From positions 56,383-120,382 of the forward strand of contig CAVHXA010000004.1 in assembly GCA_963639765.1 (NCBI GenBank): a stretch of 64,000 nucleotides of DNA. Direction: 5' to 3'. The notes under the pieces were generated by a model, which saw only the letters and a list, made by a program, of their open reading frames with translations, was not told the DNA's origin and made no database searches. Numbering within the stretch: the stretch's first letter is position 1; each line of letters starts with the position of its first letter. A program made the position numbers and the translations under genes. Origin of the DNA: CAVHXA01 sp963639765 (GTDB lineage Bacteria; Bacillota; Clostridia; Oscillospirales; Oscillospiraceae). Shown here piece by piece: positions 52,773-60,538 of this stretch.

Positions 52773-52913
52773 GGGCAGCACTGCAGGATTTGACAGGAAG
52801 GCATATTGCAGGAACAAGGAAACCGTAGCCATGCACTGCGTACGGCAAGGCGGCAATGCGTTGACGGAAAGGATCTGCAAAAACATAACAGCCGCAACTG
52901 CGCGGCGCAGACC
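52773..52913. repeat. Interspersed repeat copy upstream of the flavoenzyme gene
   Basis: Left end GGGCAGCACTGCAGGATTTG, right end CAACTGCGCGGCGCAGACC. The internal GCCATGCACTG and ACGGCAAGGCG are shared with the copies at 4,979 and 31,413. It lies between the divergent MarR promoter and the flavoenzyme promoter. Confidence 0.6.
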
Positions 52914-52982
52914 CGGACAATCTGTGTCTGCTTTGGGAGTGTTTTCGAAATTTACGGAAAAAACTGTACAATCACACAAAAA

Positions 52983-52994
52983 TAGTGTTATAAT
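52983..52994 (+). promoter_or_regulatory. -10 box of the flavoenzyme gene
   Basis: Perfect TATAAT at 52989-52994, about 57 bases before the start codon; the -35 (TGTACA, 52965-52970) is a weak match at 18 bases. Confidence 0.5.
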
Positions 52995-53050
52995 GCAATT
53001 GGTTTATGCTTAGATGTCGAATCATACCATCAGATCAGGAGGAATAAAAC

Positions 53051-55165
53051 ATGAGTCAACGCTACAGCATGCTGCTGTCCCCGCTGCGAGTGGGAGGAAC
53101 CTACCTTAAAAGCCGCATGAGTTTTCCCGTTGCACCGGTCCATTTTCTTCAGGGCCCAGAGACTTGGCCGGCAGAGAGCTACCTTACGTTCTATACCAAT
53201 ATGGCCCGCAACGGCTGCGCCTATATCAATATGGGTGAGTGGAACAATCCCACCCAGCGTACCGAAGGAAAGGGCGACAGCCTGCGTATGCAGTATTTTG
53301 ATACCAACGACCCCTCTACCGAAAACTATCTGTCTCAGTTTGGCTGGGATATCAAGTTTTATGGTTCAAAGGTCTGCCTGAACGGAGCCGGTCTTGCTTT
53401 TCCCGAGGGCTACAGCCTGAACGGCGGTCCCCAGATGGGCGGAGCGCCCGGCGCAGCACCCAAAATGACAGAAATGGCGCCCACCGAGATGGTAGAAGAG
53501 GCCTGTGACAATTTTATCGCTATGCTGAAAAAATATAAGGGCTTTGGTTATGACATGGCTTCTGCCAATATGGGCGGCGGACCGATGGGAGCGATGGGAG
53601 GCAGACGAACCGATAAATTCGCCGATTCCACAAAGCTTATGAAGCAGCTGTACATCCGCGCCAAGGAAGAACTGGGCAGCGAATATCTGTTCGAAGCCAT
53701 CGTTTCCGGCGGCAATATTCCGCAGCTCATTGCACAGTGTAAGGAATACGAAGGCATTGTAGATATTGTCACCATCCGTGAAAACGACATCGCCAAGTCG
53801 CACCCGACCAGCTTTACCTTCCACAAATACGAACACGGTGTTGTGGACTATGCCCGCCAGCTCAAGGCGGCCGGGGTCAAGCAGGCCATAGGCATCAACG
53901 GCGGATTCCAGGATCCGGACGAGATCGAGGGCTACCTCGAAGACGGCACCTGCGATATTATCTCCATGGGCCGGGCCTTCTTTGCAGATTCCGACTACCT
54001 GAAAAAAATACAGCAGGGCCGCGGCGAGGATGTGCGCCCGTGCGTGTGGTGCAATAAGTGCCACGGGACCATGGCAGCACCCTGGATGACGTTCTGCACC
54101 GTAAATCCGAAGATGGGTCAGGAGCACAAGCTGCATCGGCTGGTGACTCCGGTTGAGCGCAAAAAGAAGGTCGCCGTAATCGGCGGCGGTGTAGCCGGCC
54201 TGGAGGCTGCGCTGCAAACCGCCAAAAGAGGACACAGTGTGACTCTTTATGAAAAAACCGACTATCTGGGCGGCCAGCTGCGCCACGCGGAATTCTTTGA
54301 TTTCAAATGGAGCCTGAAGGACTTTAAAAACTGGCAGGTAAAGCAATGCGAAAAGCTGGGAGTTTCCTTTGTCATGAACTGCGCTCCCACGCGTGAGCAG
54401 CTGCAGCAGCAGGGATACGATGCAATTATCGCCTGCACCGGAGCCGTGCCAAAGGTTCCGAAGTATGCCGCCGACGAAAACGGACAGCTCAGGCAGGGCC
54501 TGTGGAGCATTCCCGCAACATGGGGCCGCGCAGACGAGCTGGGCCATAAGGTAGTAATCTGCGGCGGTTCTGAAACCGGTGTGGAAAACGGCATGTATCT
54601 TGGCGAAAACGGCCATGAGGTAATCGTTCTGACCAGACAGAGCAGCCTGGCCTCTGACGCGCCTCAGCTTCACTATATAACCATGTCCTGGGTAGACGAA
54701 TCCAGAATGGGCGGCCCCGGAGGCCCCGGAGGCGGCCCCGGTGGTCCCGGCGGACCCGGTGGTGCTCCCGGAGGCCCCGGCGGACCCGGAGGTCCCGGAG
54801 GCCCCGGCGGACCCGGAGGTCCCGGCGGACCCGAAGAACCAAAGGAAAAGAAAGAGGAAAAGAATCAGGGCGGATTTGATGCCGTGCGTCCGGAGTGGGA
54901 AAAGCCAAAATACCACCTCAGCGGGATTACCGGTGCGACCACCGTTGCAGTTACACCGACCAGTGTAACCTATCAAAAAGACGGAGTGGAGCACACCATC
55001 AGCTGCGACAGCGTGGTGATCTGCGGCGGAATGAAGCCCTGCATCGATGAGGCCATTGCATACAGCGGCCTGAGCGAACAGTTCTTTATGAGCGGTGACT
55101 GCGAAGCGGTCGGCAACATCCAGCGCTGCACCCGCAGCGCTTATGGAAAGGCTATCCAGATCTGA
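53051..55165 (+). CDS. Flavin/4Fe-4S oxidoreductase of the Old Yellow Enzyme family with Gly-Gly-Pro insert
   Basis: This 704-residue protein follows the layout of 2,4-dienoyl-CoA reductase and gut enoate reductases (BaiCD/BaiH, FldZ-like). It has an N-terminal FMN TIM barrel (about 1-330), a 4Fe-4S cysteine set 'CVWCNKC' plus a later C (about 335-360), and an FAD-binding Rossmann part 'KVAVIGGGVAGLEAA' near 377. An NAD(P)-binding part 'KVVICGGSETGVENGMYL' sits near 500. At about residues 554-595 lies an insert of repeated Gly-Gly-Pro followed by a charged PEEPKEKKEEKN stretch, not typical of the family. The substrate cannot be read from sequence. AGGAGG precedes the ATG; it is a single-gene unit. 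Confidence 0.87.
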   Translation: MSQRYSMLLSPLRVGGTYLKSRMSFPVAPVHFLQGPETWPAESYLTFYTNMARNGCAYINMGEWNNPTQRTEGKGDSLRMQYFDTNDPSTENYLSQFGWDIKFYGSKVCLNGAGLAFPEGYSLNGGPQMGGAPGAAPKMTEMAPTEMVEEACDNFIAMLKKYKGFGYDMASANMGGGPMGAMGGRRTDKFADSTKLMKQLYIRAKEELGSEYLFEAIVSGGNIPQLIAQCKEYEGIVDIVTIRENDIAKSHPTSFTFHKYEHGVVDYARQLKAAGVKQAIGINGGFQDPDEIEGYLEDGTCDIISMGRAFFADSDYLKKIQQGRGEDVRPCVWCNKCHGTMAAPWMTFCTVNPKMGQEHKLHRLVTPVERKKKVAVIGGGVAGLEAALQTAKRGHSVTLYEKTDYLGGQLRHAEFFDFKWSLKDFKNWQVKQCEKLGVSFVMNCAPTREQLQQQGYDAIIACTGAVPKVPKYAADENGQLRQGLWSIPATWGRADELGHKVVICGGSETGVENGMYLGENGHEVIVLTRQSSLASDAPQLHYITMSWVDESRMGGPGGPGGGPGGPGGPGGAPGGPGGPGGPGGPGGPGGPGGPEEPKEKKEEKNQGGFDAVRPEWEKPKYHLSGITGATTVAVTPTSVTYQKDGVEHTISCDSVVICGGMKPCIDEAIAYSGLSEQFFMSGDCEAVGNIQRCTRSAYGKAIQI
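54709..54833 (+). repeat. In-frame Gly-Gly-Pro coding repeat
   Basis: About fourteen tandem 9-bp units of the type GGNGGNCCN inside the flavoenzyme gene, coding (Gly-Gly-Pro)n with one Gly-Ala-Pro interruption. Third positions vary (GGA, GGC, GGT), so the repeat is not freshly slipped, but the very low complexity makes length change likely. Confidence 0.9.
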
Positions 55166-55245
55166 TCAGGCATACTGCCTTAACCCGAATGTTTCAGCGG
55201 GAGGGATTGCGGATTTCTGCAGTTCCTCCTGCTGCTTTTGAGAAG
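55166..55245. repeat. Interspersed repeat fragment with hairpin
   Basis: CATACTGCCTTAACCCGAAT follows the flavoenzyme stop directly and contains the family end TGCCTTA. CAGCGGGAGGGATT...CTCCTGCTG (55195-55234) is the imperfect relative of the hairpin at 37,916, in the opposite orientation. Confidence 0.5.
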
Positions 55246-55337
55246 CGGACCTGCCGGAAGGCAGGCTCTCTGCTTGCTTTTTGTCCCGGTCGGGGGTATC
55301 ATAACGCACAGCATGACAGGGACAGGGGGGAAGGTAT

Positions 55338-56396
55338 ATGCCAAGCAGTCGGCGAAAGCCGGAAATTTCTGTTCTGAATATAACTCTTTGCCTGATGGTG
55401 ATGCTGGGGCATCTTCTGAGCGACGCGATAACACGCATGGACCCGGAAAGTGTCTGTTATGTGATGATTTACGGGTTGTGGAAGCTGGCGGCATCCGCAG
55501 TCTATGCGTTTTTGTTTGCCAGCGCGGCAAAGCTCTTTCTGGCGGACCGTCCGGATTTTTCTCTGAAATCCTTTTATCTGCGTCGTCTGCGTTCGGTGAC
55601 GGCCCCCTATGCACTGGCGGTGCTGGTCTATACCGCGGCCGGCCGGATAATGGGCGCTCCGTTCGGCTGGCGGCAGCTTGCAGAGAATCTGTTCCTTGGA
55701 ACCGGCGCGGCGCACTTTTATTTTATCGTTGTGATCGTTCAGTTTTATGCGCTTATGCCGCTGTGGAGGGCCATGGTCCGGCGGCTGGACGCAGTGGTGG
55801 TTGTGCCGGCATCGCTGGTGCTCGCGCTGGTTTTCCGCGAGTGTCTGAAGCTGTATCTCGGAAATATTCTTCCCCAATGGGTACTGACCTATCAGGATCG
55901 CTTTTTCATCACCTATTTGCCGGTGTGGACGGCGGGCTGTTATGCCGGTGCGCACTACACGGCCTTTCTGGACATTCTTGCCCGCAATCGTCGACTGATA
56001 TGCATCGCTTTTGTTCTGCTGCTTCCGCTCAATACTCTGACCGAATATCTGCAGGGTTTTTATTCGCTGTGGACAACCGCCGCGGCAGATCTCAACTATG
56101 CTTTTGAGATGGCCTGCGTGCTGACGCTTTTTCTGCTCAGCCTCCGATTAAGCAGAACCCGCCTGCCGAGGCTGCGGCTTTTCGCTGCGCTGGACCGTGC
56201 AACCTATCTGATTTATCTGTACCACCTGCTTGTTCTTTCCACGATAAATCATCTGCTGCAGGCGGTCGGAGTTGTCGGAATCGGCGGACGTTTTGCCTGC
56301 TGCGCGATTTTGCTGCCGGCTGCAACCATATCGGGCTGCATGCTGTGGCAGGCATTTGGCCGCCGGATCCGGGGGAGAACAGCGGGCAAATCTTGA
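55338..56396 (+). CDS. Acyltransferase 3 family membrane protein
   Basis: The 352-residue protein has about ten hydrophobic segments and the general design of acyltransferase-3 proteins, which O-acylate surface glycans: an early 'LCLMVMLGHLLSDAI' with histidine, 'FYLRRLRSVTAPY' with the arginine pair, 'HFYFIVVIVQFYALMPL' and a C-terminal 'ATYLIYLYHLLVLST'. The order and these motifs fit, though identity to known enzymes is untested. GGGGGGAAGG precedes the ATG. The target could be wall teichoic acid, peptidoglycan or an exopolysaccharide. Confidence 0.8.
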   Translation: MPSSRRKPEISVLNITLCLMVMLGHLLSDAITRMDPESVCYVMIYGLWKLAASAVYAFLFASAAKLFLADRPDFSLKSFYLRRLRSVTAPYALAVLVYTAAGRIMGAPFGWRQLAENLFLGTGAAHFYFIVVIVQFYALMPLWRAMVRRLDAVVVVPASLVLALVFRECLKLYLGNILPQWVLTYQDRFFITYLPVWTAGCYAGAHYTAFLDILARNRRLICIAFVLLLPLNTLTEYLQGFYSLWTTAAADLNYAFEMACVLTLFLLSLRLSRTRLPRLRLFAALDRATYLIYLYHLLVLSTINHLLQAVGVVGIGGRFACCAILLPAATISGCMLWQAFGRRIRGRTAGKS

Positions 56397-56403
56397 CAAG
56401 TCA

Positions 56404-56412
56404 TGGTATAAT
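56404..56412 (+). promoter_or_regulatory. Extended -10 promoter of the leucine-rich-repeat gene
   Basis: TGGTATAAT (56404-56412) is an extended -10 element 31 bases before the start. A nearby TTGACA is only eight bases away and cannot be its -35. Confidence 0.5.
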
Positions 56413-56442
56413 GGGCTCAGTTATTTGTCGGAGCGTAACAAC

Positions 56443-58314
56443 ATGAAACTCATAAGGATTCTTTTGATTATTCTGGCGCTGGTGGTGGTTTTTGGTGTTT
56501 TCACCTGGTATTTTACCAGCCACAATCCCGGCGCAGCAACCGATATTCTGGTATGGTGGGCAGATCATGCCGTGCAGCAGGAACGCTGGCAGCGTGCCAT
56601 CCGGCTGTATACGACGGCTCGAGGCATGGATCCGGACAATCCCGACCTGGCACTGAAGCTTGCAGGTGCCTATCAGAGCTCGGGCAACTTTACCAAAACG
56701 GAATACACACTGGTAACAGCCATTCAGACCATGCCGGATGAAACAGAGCTTTATGCGGAGCTGTGTCGGGTGTATGTTCGGCAGGATAAGCTGCTGGATG
56801 CGGTGCAGATGCTCTCTTCCGTGGCCAGCAGCACAGCCCGTGACGAGCTGGACGCCATGCGTCCTGCAGCTCCGAGCATCACGCCGGACAGCGGGTACTA
56901 CAGCCAGTACATTACTCTGGACATTACCGCCTCCGGCGAGATTTATGCCAGCACCACAAACGAATATCCGACAACGCAGCAGCCGTATTGCGCGGGAGAC
57001 ATTACCCTACAGGATGGGACCACCACGGTTACCGCAATAGCTGTTGGAGAAAACGGCCTGGTCAGCGAGGCTGCGGCAGCGGTTTATACCGTCGGGAGCG
57101 TTGTCCGCGAGGTCAGCTTTACCGATCCGGTTCTGCAGGCGTATGTTTGCGAGCTTCTGCAAAAGCCCGGGCAGGAACAGTTCACGTCCGACGAGCTGTG
57201 GCAGATTACCGAAATGATAGTTCCGGACGGTGTGCTTACCCTGTCGGATCTGGCTCTTTTTGATTCGCTCGAATCACTGACTGTCAGTGGACTTTCCGGT
57301 GTGGATCTGGCTCCGATCAGCAGCGTCAGCTCTCTGAAGACCCTGGTTATCACCGATTGCCGGGTCAGCAATGAACTGCTGGAGGTTTTTGCGGGCATGA
57401 CCGGGCTGACCAGCCTGACTCTGAGCAACTGCTCGCTGACAACGCTGGCTCCGCTGAAGAATCTGACTGCCCTGACCCTGCTTGATGTGTCGGACAACGC
57501 AATCGGCAGTCTGGAGCCCCTGTCTGCCCTGCCAAGCCTGACCTGGCTGGACATATCCAACAATGCGGTAACCGACATTTCCGCTCTGTCCGAAATGAGA
57601 ATGCTGCAGAATCTGGACATTGCAAACAACCCGATCACGGAAATCAGCCAATTGCCGACAAGCATTTCCATCCTGGATATTTCCGGGTGCGGAATTTCGG
57701 ATATGCAGCAGATTGTCGAGTTGACAAACCTCGATACACTGCTTGCGGGGCAAAACGAAATTGCGGATATCTCTGCGCTTGAGACCTGCCGGAGCCTGCG
57801 TGTACTGGATCTGACATACAACGACCTGACGCAGCTGGATGTTACCGCAAGCCTGACAAAGCTCGAAACACTGCGGGCCGGCCACAACCGGATAACACAG
57901 CTTCCGAACTATCCGTCCGACAGCGTTCTTACCACGCTGGAGGTCCCTTACAACGAGATTACCGACCTTGACGGACTGAGCGGACTGCAGCGATTGAACT
58001 ATCTGGATATCGACTATAATCAGGTTTCGGATCTTCAGCCTCTGACGGGCTGCGGAGCTTTGGTACAGCTTACAGCCTACGGCTGCCCCATCGCGGTATC
58101 GCAGGCCACAGCTCTGACCGAAACAGGTGTGATAGTCCGTTATTCCCCGGACTATACTGCCGCGGACCCCGGGGCCGAAAGCTTTACGGCACAGCCTGCC
58201 GCAGAAGGCGACATAGCTGAAATTGTGGTAGGGACCGGGACCGATTCGGCACAGACCGATGCACAGGATGCTGCAGCTGCCCCGCCGCAGGAAGACACCG
58301 AATTGGCCGCATAA
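56443..58314 (+). CDS. Membrane-anchored leucine-rich-repeat protein with TPR-like and beta-sandwich modules
   Basis: The 623-residue product has one N-terminal membrane helix (about 5-23) and no clear cleavage site, so it is probably anchored and extracytoplasmic. A TPR-like helical region (about 45-140) comes first, then a CHB_HEX_C/Fn3-like beta module ('PDSGYYSQYITLDITA...'), about 145-225. About twelve leucine-rich repeats of the internalin type follow ('LTSLTLSNCSLTTLAPLKNL', 'LTWLDISNNAVTDISALSEM'), about 265-570. The acidic Ala/Asp/Thr-rich C-terminus is probably unstructured. The repeats suggest protein binding at the cell surface. GGAG precedes the ATG at 56443. Confidence 0.87.
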   Translation: MKLIRILLIILALVVVFGVFTWYFTSHNPGAATDILVWWADHAVQQERWQRAIRLYTTARGMDPDNPDLALKLAGAYQSSGNFTKTEYTLVTAIQTMPDETELYAELCRVYVRQDKLLDAVQMLSSVASSTARDELDAMRPAAPSITPDSGYYSQYITLDITASGEIYASTTNEYPTTQQPYCAGDITLQDGTTTVTAIAVGENGLVSEAAAAVYTVGSVVREVSFTDPVLQAYVCELLQKPGQEQFTSDELWQITEMIVPDGVLTLSDLALFDSLESLTVSGLSGVDLAPISSVSSLKTLVITDCRVSNELLEVFAGMTGLTSLTLSNCSLTTLAPLKNLTALTLLDVSDNAIGSLEPLSALPSLTWLDISNNAVTDISALSEMRMLQNLDIANNPITEISQLPTSISILDISGCGISDMQQIVELTNLDTLLAGQNEIADISALETCRSLRVLDLTYNDLTQLDVTASLTKLETLRAGHNRITQLPNYPSDSVLTTLEVPYNEITDLDGLSGLQRLNYLDIDYNQVSDLQPLTGCGALVQLTAYGCPIAVSQATALTETGVIVRYSPDYTAADPGAESFTAQPAAEGDIAEIVVGTGTDSAQTDAQDAAAAPPQEDTELAA

Positions 58315-58354
58315 AAAAGGCACTGCTCTGCTTGCTGCAGAGCAGTGTTGTTTT
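58313..58354. terminator. Bidirectional terminator
   Basis: CACTGCTCTGC, 5-base loop, GCAGAGCAGTG (11 bp, perfect) with AAAAAA on the left and TTGTTTT on the right. It separates two converging genes. Confidence 0.92.
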
Positions 58355-58365
58355 ATGGTTGTCAT

Positions 58366-59088
58366 TCATGGGTTGCACCTTGAGCAGGCCGAATATCCCT
58401 GCGCTTCGGCAGCAGCCCGGTCAACCGCCTGCGCGGAGGCCGAGAGATAAGAGCAGCCTTCGGAATGGTATTTTGTACCGCTTGCGGTGATATATACCGT
58501 TGTGCCGTCGGATTGAGCCGGCACTGTATCAGAGCCCGTCGGCACTGCGGCAGAATCGGTTTTCTGCTGTGCGGCGGATGCTGAGAGAATTGCCTCCGTA
58601 ACCGGGGCCTCCGGAATCACAGCCGCAGCAGGAGCTTCCTCCTGAGTCTGGGCAAGAGTCCGGCTCAGATCGGGCTGCGCCGTGAGGACGGAGTCGGCAG
58701 GCGCCAGAGCGATCAGTTCAATGGCGCGCTGAAGACCATAGCCGATGCCGTCACGATAACCGGCTTCGTATTGTGCCTGCGAGACTTTTTCCAGATCTCG
58801 AAGACCGCTGCTGTAGCCCTCGGAAAAGGAATCCGTCCGCGTGTCGGCACTGACTGCATAAGTCGAAGGCTCCGGCTCGTCGTTCTGTGCCTCAGAAGCG
58901 GAAAGCTCTGCCAGAGCCGCGTCATAACCTTCCTGCCAGGAGGTATTTTCTTCGGAGGCAAGCTCCTGACGGACGTCGGCAGCGCCCTGTGCATAGCCTG
59001 CCTGATAGATCTGTGCACTGTCCGTTCCACAGCCGCAAAGCAGCAGCATAAACAGGCAAATCAGCCGCAGTGAGACAGCTCGCTTCAT
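58366..59088 (-). CDS. Lipoprotein with C-terminal Cys/His metal-site motif
   Basis: The 240-residue protein has a short lipoprotein signal ('LLLCGCG', Cys near residue 20) and two glycine/tyrosine repeats ('YQAGYAQGAADV', 'YEAGYRDGIGYGLQ') that also occur in a third form ('FSEGYSSGLRDL'). An Ala/Glu/Thr/Ser linker follows. The C-terminal module 'YITASGTKYHSEGCSYL' plus 'GYSACSRCNP' gives the H-x3-C...C-x2-C pattern of small Ada-like zinc sites often found at the ends of secreted or nuclease-linked proteins. Function unknown. AGGAGG precedes the ATG. Confidence 0.78.
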   Translation of the reverse strand: MKRAVSLRLICLFMLLLCGCGTDSAQIYQAGYAQGAADVRQELASEENTSWQEGYDAALAELSASEAQNDEPEPSTYAVSADTRTDSFSEGYSSGLRDLEKVSQAQYEAGYRDGIGYGLQRAIELIALAPADSVLTAQPDLSRTLAQTQEEAPAAAVIPEAPVTEAILSASAAQQKTDSAAVPTGSDTVPAQSDGTTVYITASGTKYHSEGCSYLSASAQAVDRAAAEAQGYSACSRCNP

Positions 59089-59103
59089 GGTTGCACCTCC
59101 TAC

Positions 59104-59138
59104 AAAAAACGCAGCAGACGCAATTGTGCGGTGCTGCC
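59104..59138 (-). terminator. Terminator made from a repeat end, after the ECF gene
   Basis: Minus strand: GCAGCACCGCACAATTGCGT then CTGCTGC and GTTTTTTG. The stem GCAGCA/TGCTGC with inner CGC/GCG and a T-run makes a plausible intrinsic terminator. Its core is the interspersed-repeat end sequence. Confidence 0.7.
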
Positions 59139-59159
59139 CGAAAAAAGGTACGAATCGAC

Positions 59160-59663
59160 CTATAGTTGAGAAAATAGCCTTTCGCGCAGACGGGTGCGGT
59201 CGAATACAGCGGAAAGGGCCAGAAAAATCAGGGTACTGGCAATGACCTGAATGCTGTCACCCGGAAGGTATGCGGCCAGAGACGGTGCCGTTCCAAGGAT
59301 GGCCCAGTTTGCAAAATAATAGCCGATGAGAGTGATTACGGCAGCGACACAGCAGGCGAGGATATTGTGGCTGCAAAGCAGACGGGGATTTTTGCGGCTG
59401 AAGGCCGGAACAAGAAGTGCCTTGATGAACAACGTCCATATGGCCCAGACCGGAGCGGTCAGCAGATCTGCCAGCACCCCGCCCAGTGCGGCAGCGGCCA
59501 TGGCCCACGGCAGAGGAAGCAGACAGGCACAAAGATAGATAACGGCGTCACCCGGATGAATGTAGCCGCCGCCGGGTGTTGGGATGTGCGCTATATAGCT
59601 CGTGGTGATACAGATCAGAGAGGCGAACACCGCACAGTAAATCAATCTTTTAAGAGGTTTCAT
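59160..59663 (-). CDS. ECF transporter S component (probably vitamin B6-related)
   Basis: This 167-residue protein with five or six membrane helices resembles substrate-binding S components of energy-coupling-factor importers ('HIPTPGGGYIHPGDAVIYLC' near residue 28 and 'MAAAALGGVLADLLTAP'). It overlaps the pyridoxal/pyridoxamine kinase gene by 14 bases. S components often sit beside the enzyme that uses their vitamin, so a B6 vitamer or related pyrimidine/pyridine is the likely substrate; this is inference from context. The ATPase and T subunits are not in the window. The ATG at 59663 has only a weak ribosome site, consistent with coupling to the kinase. Confidence 0.82.
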   Translation of the reverse strand: MKPLKRLIYCAVFASLICITTSYIAHIPTPGGGYIHPGDAVIYLCACLLPLPWAMAAAALGGVLADLLTAPVWAIWTLFIKALLVPAFSRKNPRLLCSHNILACCVAAVITLIGYYFANWAILGTAPSLAAYLPGDSIQVIASTLIFLALSAVFDRTRLRERLFSQL

Positions 59664-60501
59664 GATCAAAGGCCCTTAGAAGACGGCTGAGGTGGGGCTC
59701 AAACAGAACACCTTGTCTGTGGTCCGATCCGGAGGACAGTGTGTCAGACAGAGCCGGAGTGAGAAAATCCACAGCCAGGCGTGCAGCATCGGTTCCGGAC
59801 ATTCCGCGAAGCAGACAGCCATGCAGAACCGCCGAAAACAGATCGCCGGTTCCGGAGAAGCTGCCCCCAAGCCTTGGCGCACCCACCAGGTGGAAACCGG
59901 TGAAATCAAAAATCAGATTATAGATATGGTCGTTTGCATGAATACCTGTTATGGCAACAGTATGCGGACCAAGCTCAGAGAGCTGCAGCGCAAGCTCCTG
60001 CACTGCACGGAATATGGACTCAGCCGGCAGGGAACAGACAGATCGACAGTCGACGCCGGCCAGAAGACAGGCCTCGGTCAGGTTTGGCGTGATGACCTGT
60101 GCGCGGCGGACCAGCCTGTATACCATCCGGCGAAGTGCGGCATCATAACCCGGATAGACCTGACCGTCGTCGCCCATTACGGGGTCAACAAGGACCAGCG
60201 TATCCTGCGTGGCAAATTCGTCCAGAAACTGCAGGACACCCTCAGCCTGCAGTGTTGACGAAAGAAAGCCTGTTGAGATTCCGTCAAACGAGAGATGAAG
60301 AGACTTCCAGTGGGAGATAAAGCCGGGCAGATCCGCAGCAAGATCGGTGAGATGATAGCCCGGAAAGCCGGTTTGCGCCGAAAGCACTGCAGTTGGTATT
60401 GGACAGGCCTGAATTCCAAGCGCTGACAGAACAGGAATTGCTGCGGTCAACGAGCAGCGACCCAACCCGGACAGATCGTTGATGACAGCTATCCGCTTCA
60501 A
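59650..60501 (-). CDS. pdxY: Pyridoxal/pyridoxamine kinase
   Basis: A 283-residue ribokinase-fold kinase that phosphorylates pyridoxal or pyridoxamine for PLP salvage. It begins 'MKRIAVINDLSGLGRCSLTA', has 'VLVDPVMGDDGQVYPGY' near residue 105 and 'VITPNLTEACLLAG' near 138, and ends with the anion-hole motif 'GSFSGTGDLFSA' with the catalytic aspartate near 220. This is typical of PdxY/PdxK-type enzymes; ThiD-like HMP kinases differ in the N-terminal motif. It lies 37 bases after murC and overlaps the ECF S component. Confidence 0.9.
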   Translation of the reverse strand: MKRIAVINDLSGLGRCSLTAAIPVLSALGIQACPIPTAVLSAQTGFPGYHLTDLAADLPGFISHWKSLHLSFDGISTGFLSSTLQAEGVLQFLDEFATQDTLVLVDPVMGDDGQVYPGYDAALRRMVYRLVRRAQVITPNLTEACLLAGVDCRSVCSLPAESIFRAVQELALQLSELGPHTVAITGIHANDHIYNLIFDFTGFHLVGAPRLGGSFSGTGDLFSAVLHGCLLRGMSGTDAARLAVDFLTPALSDTLSSGSDHRQGVLFEPHLSRLLRAFDHETS

Positions 60502-60538
60502 TCAAACACATCCTTTTTCAGCCAATATAAACAGACAG

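Noticed and set aside
53366..54994. 542-residue minus-strand frame opposite the flavoenzyme gene
   Set aside because: It is an antisense shadow caused by GC-rich codons; the plus-strand frame has all family motifs.
56394..56412. TTGACA and TATAAT close together before the leucine-rich-repeat gene
   Set aside because: The spacer is only eight bases, too short for a promoter pair; only the extended -10 is kept.
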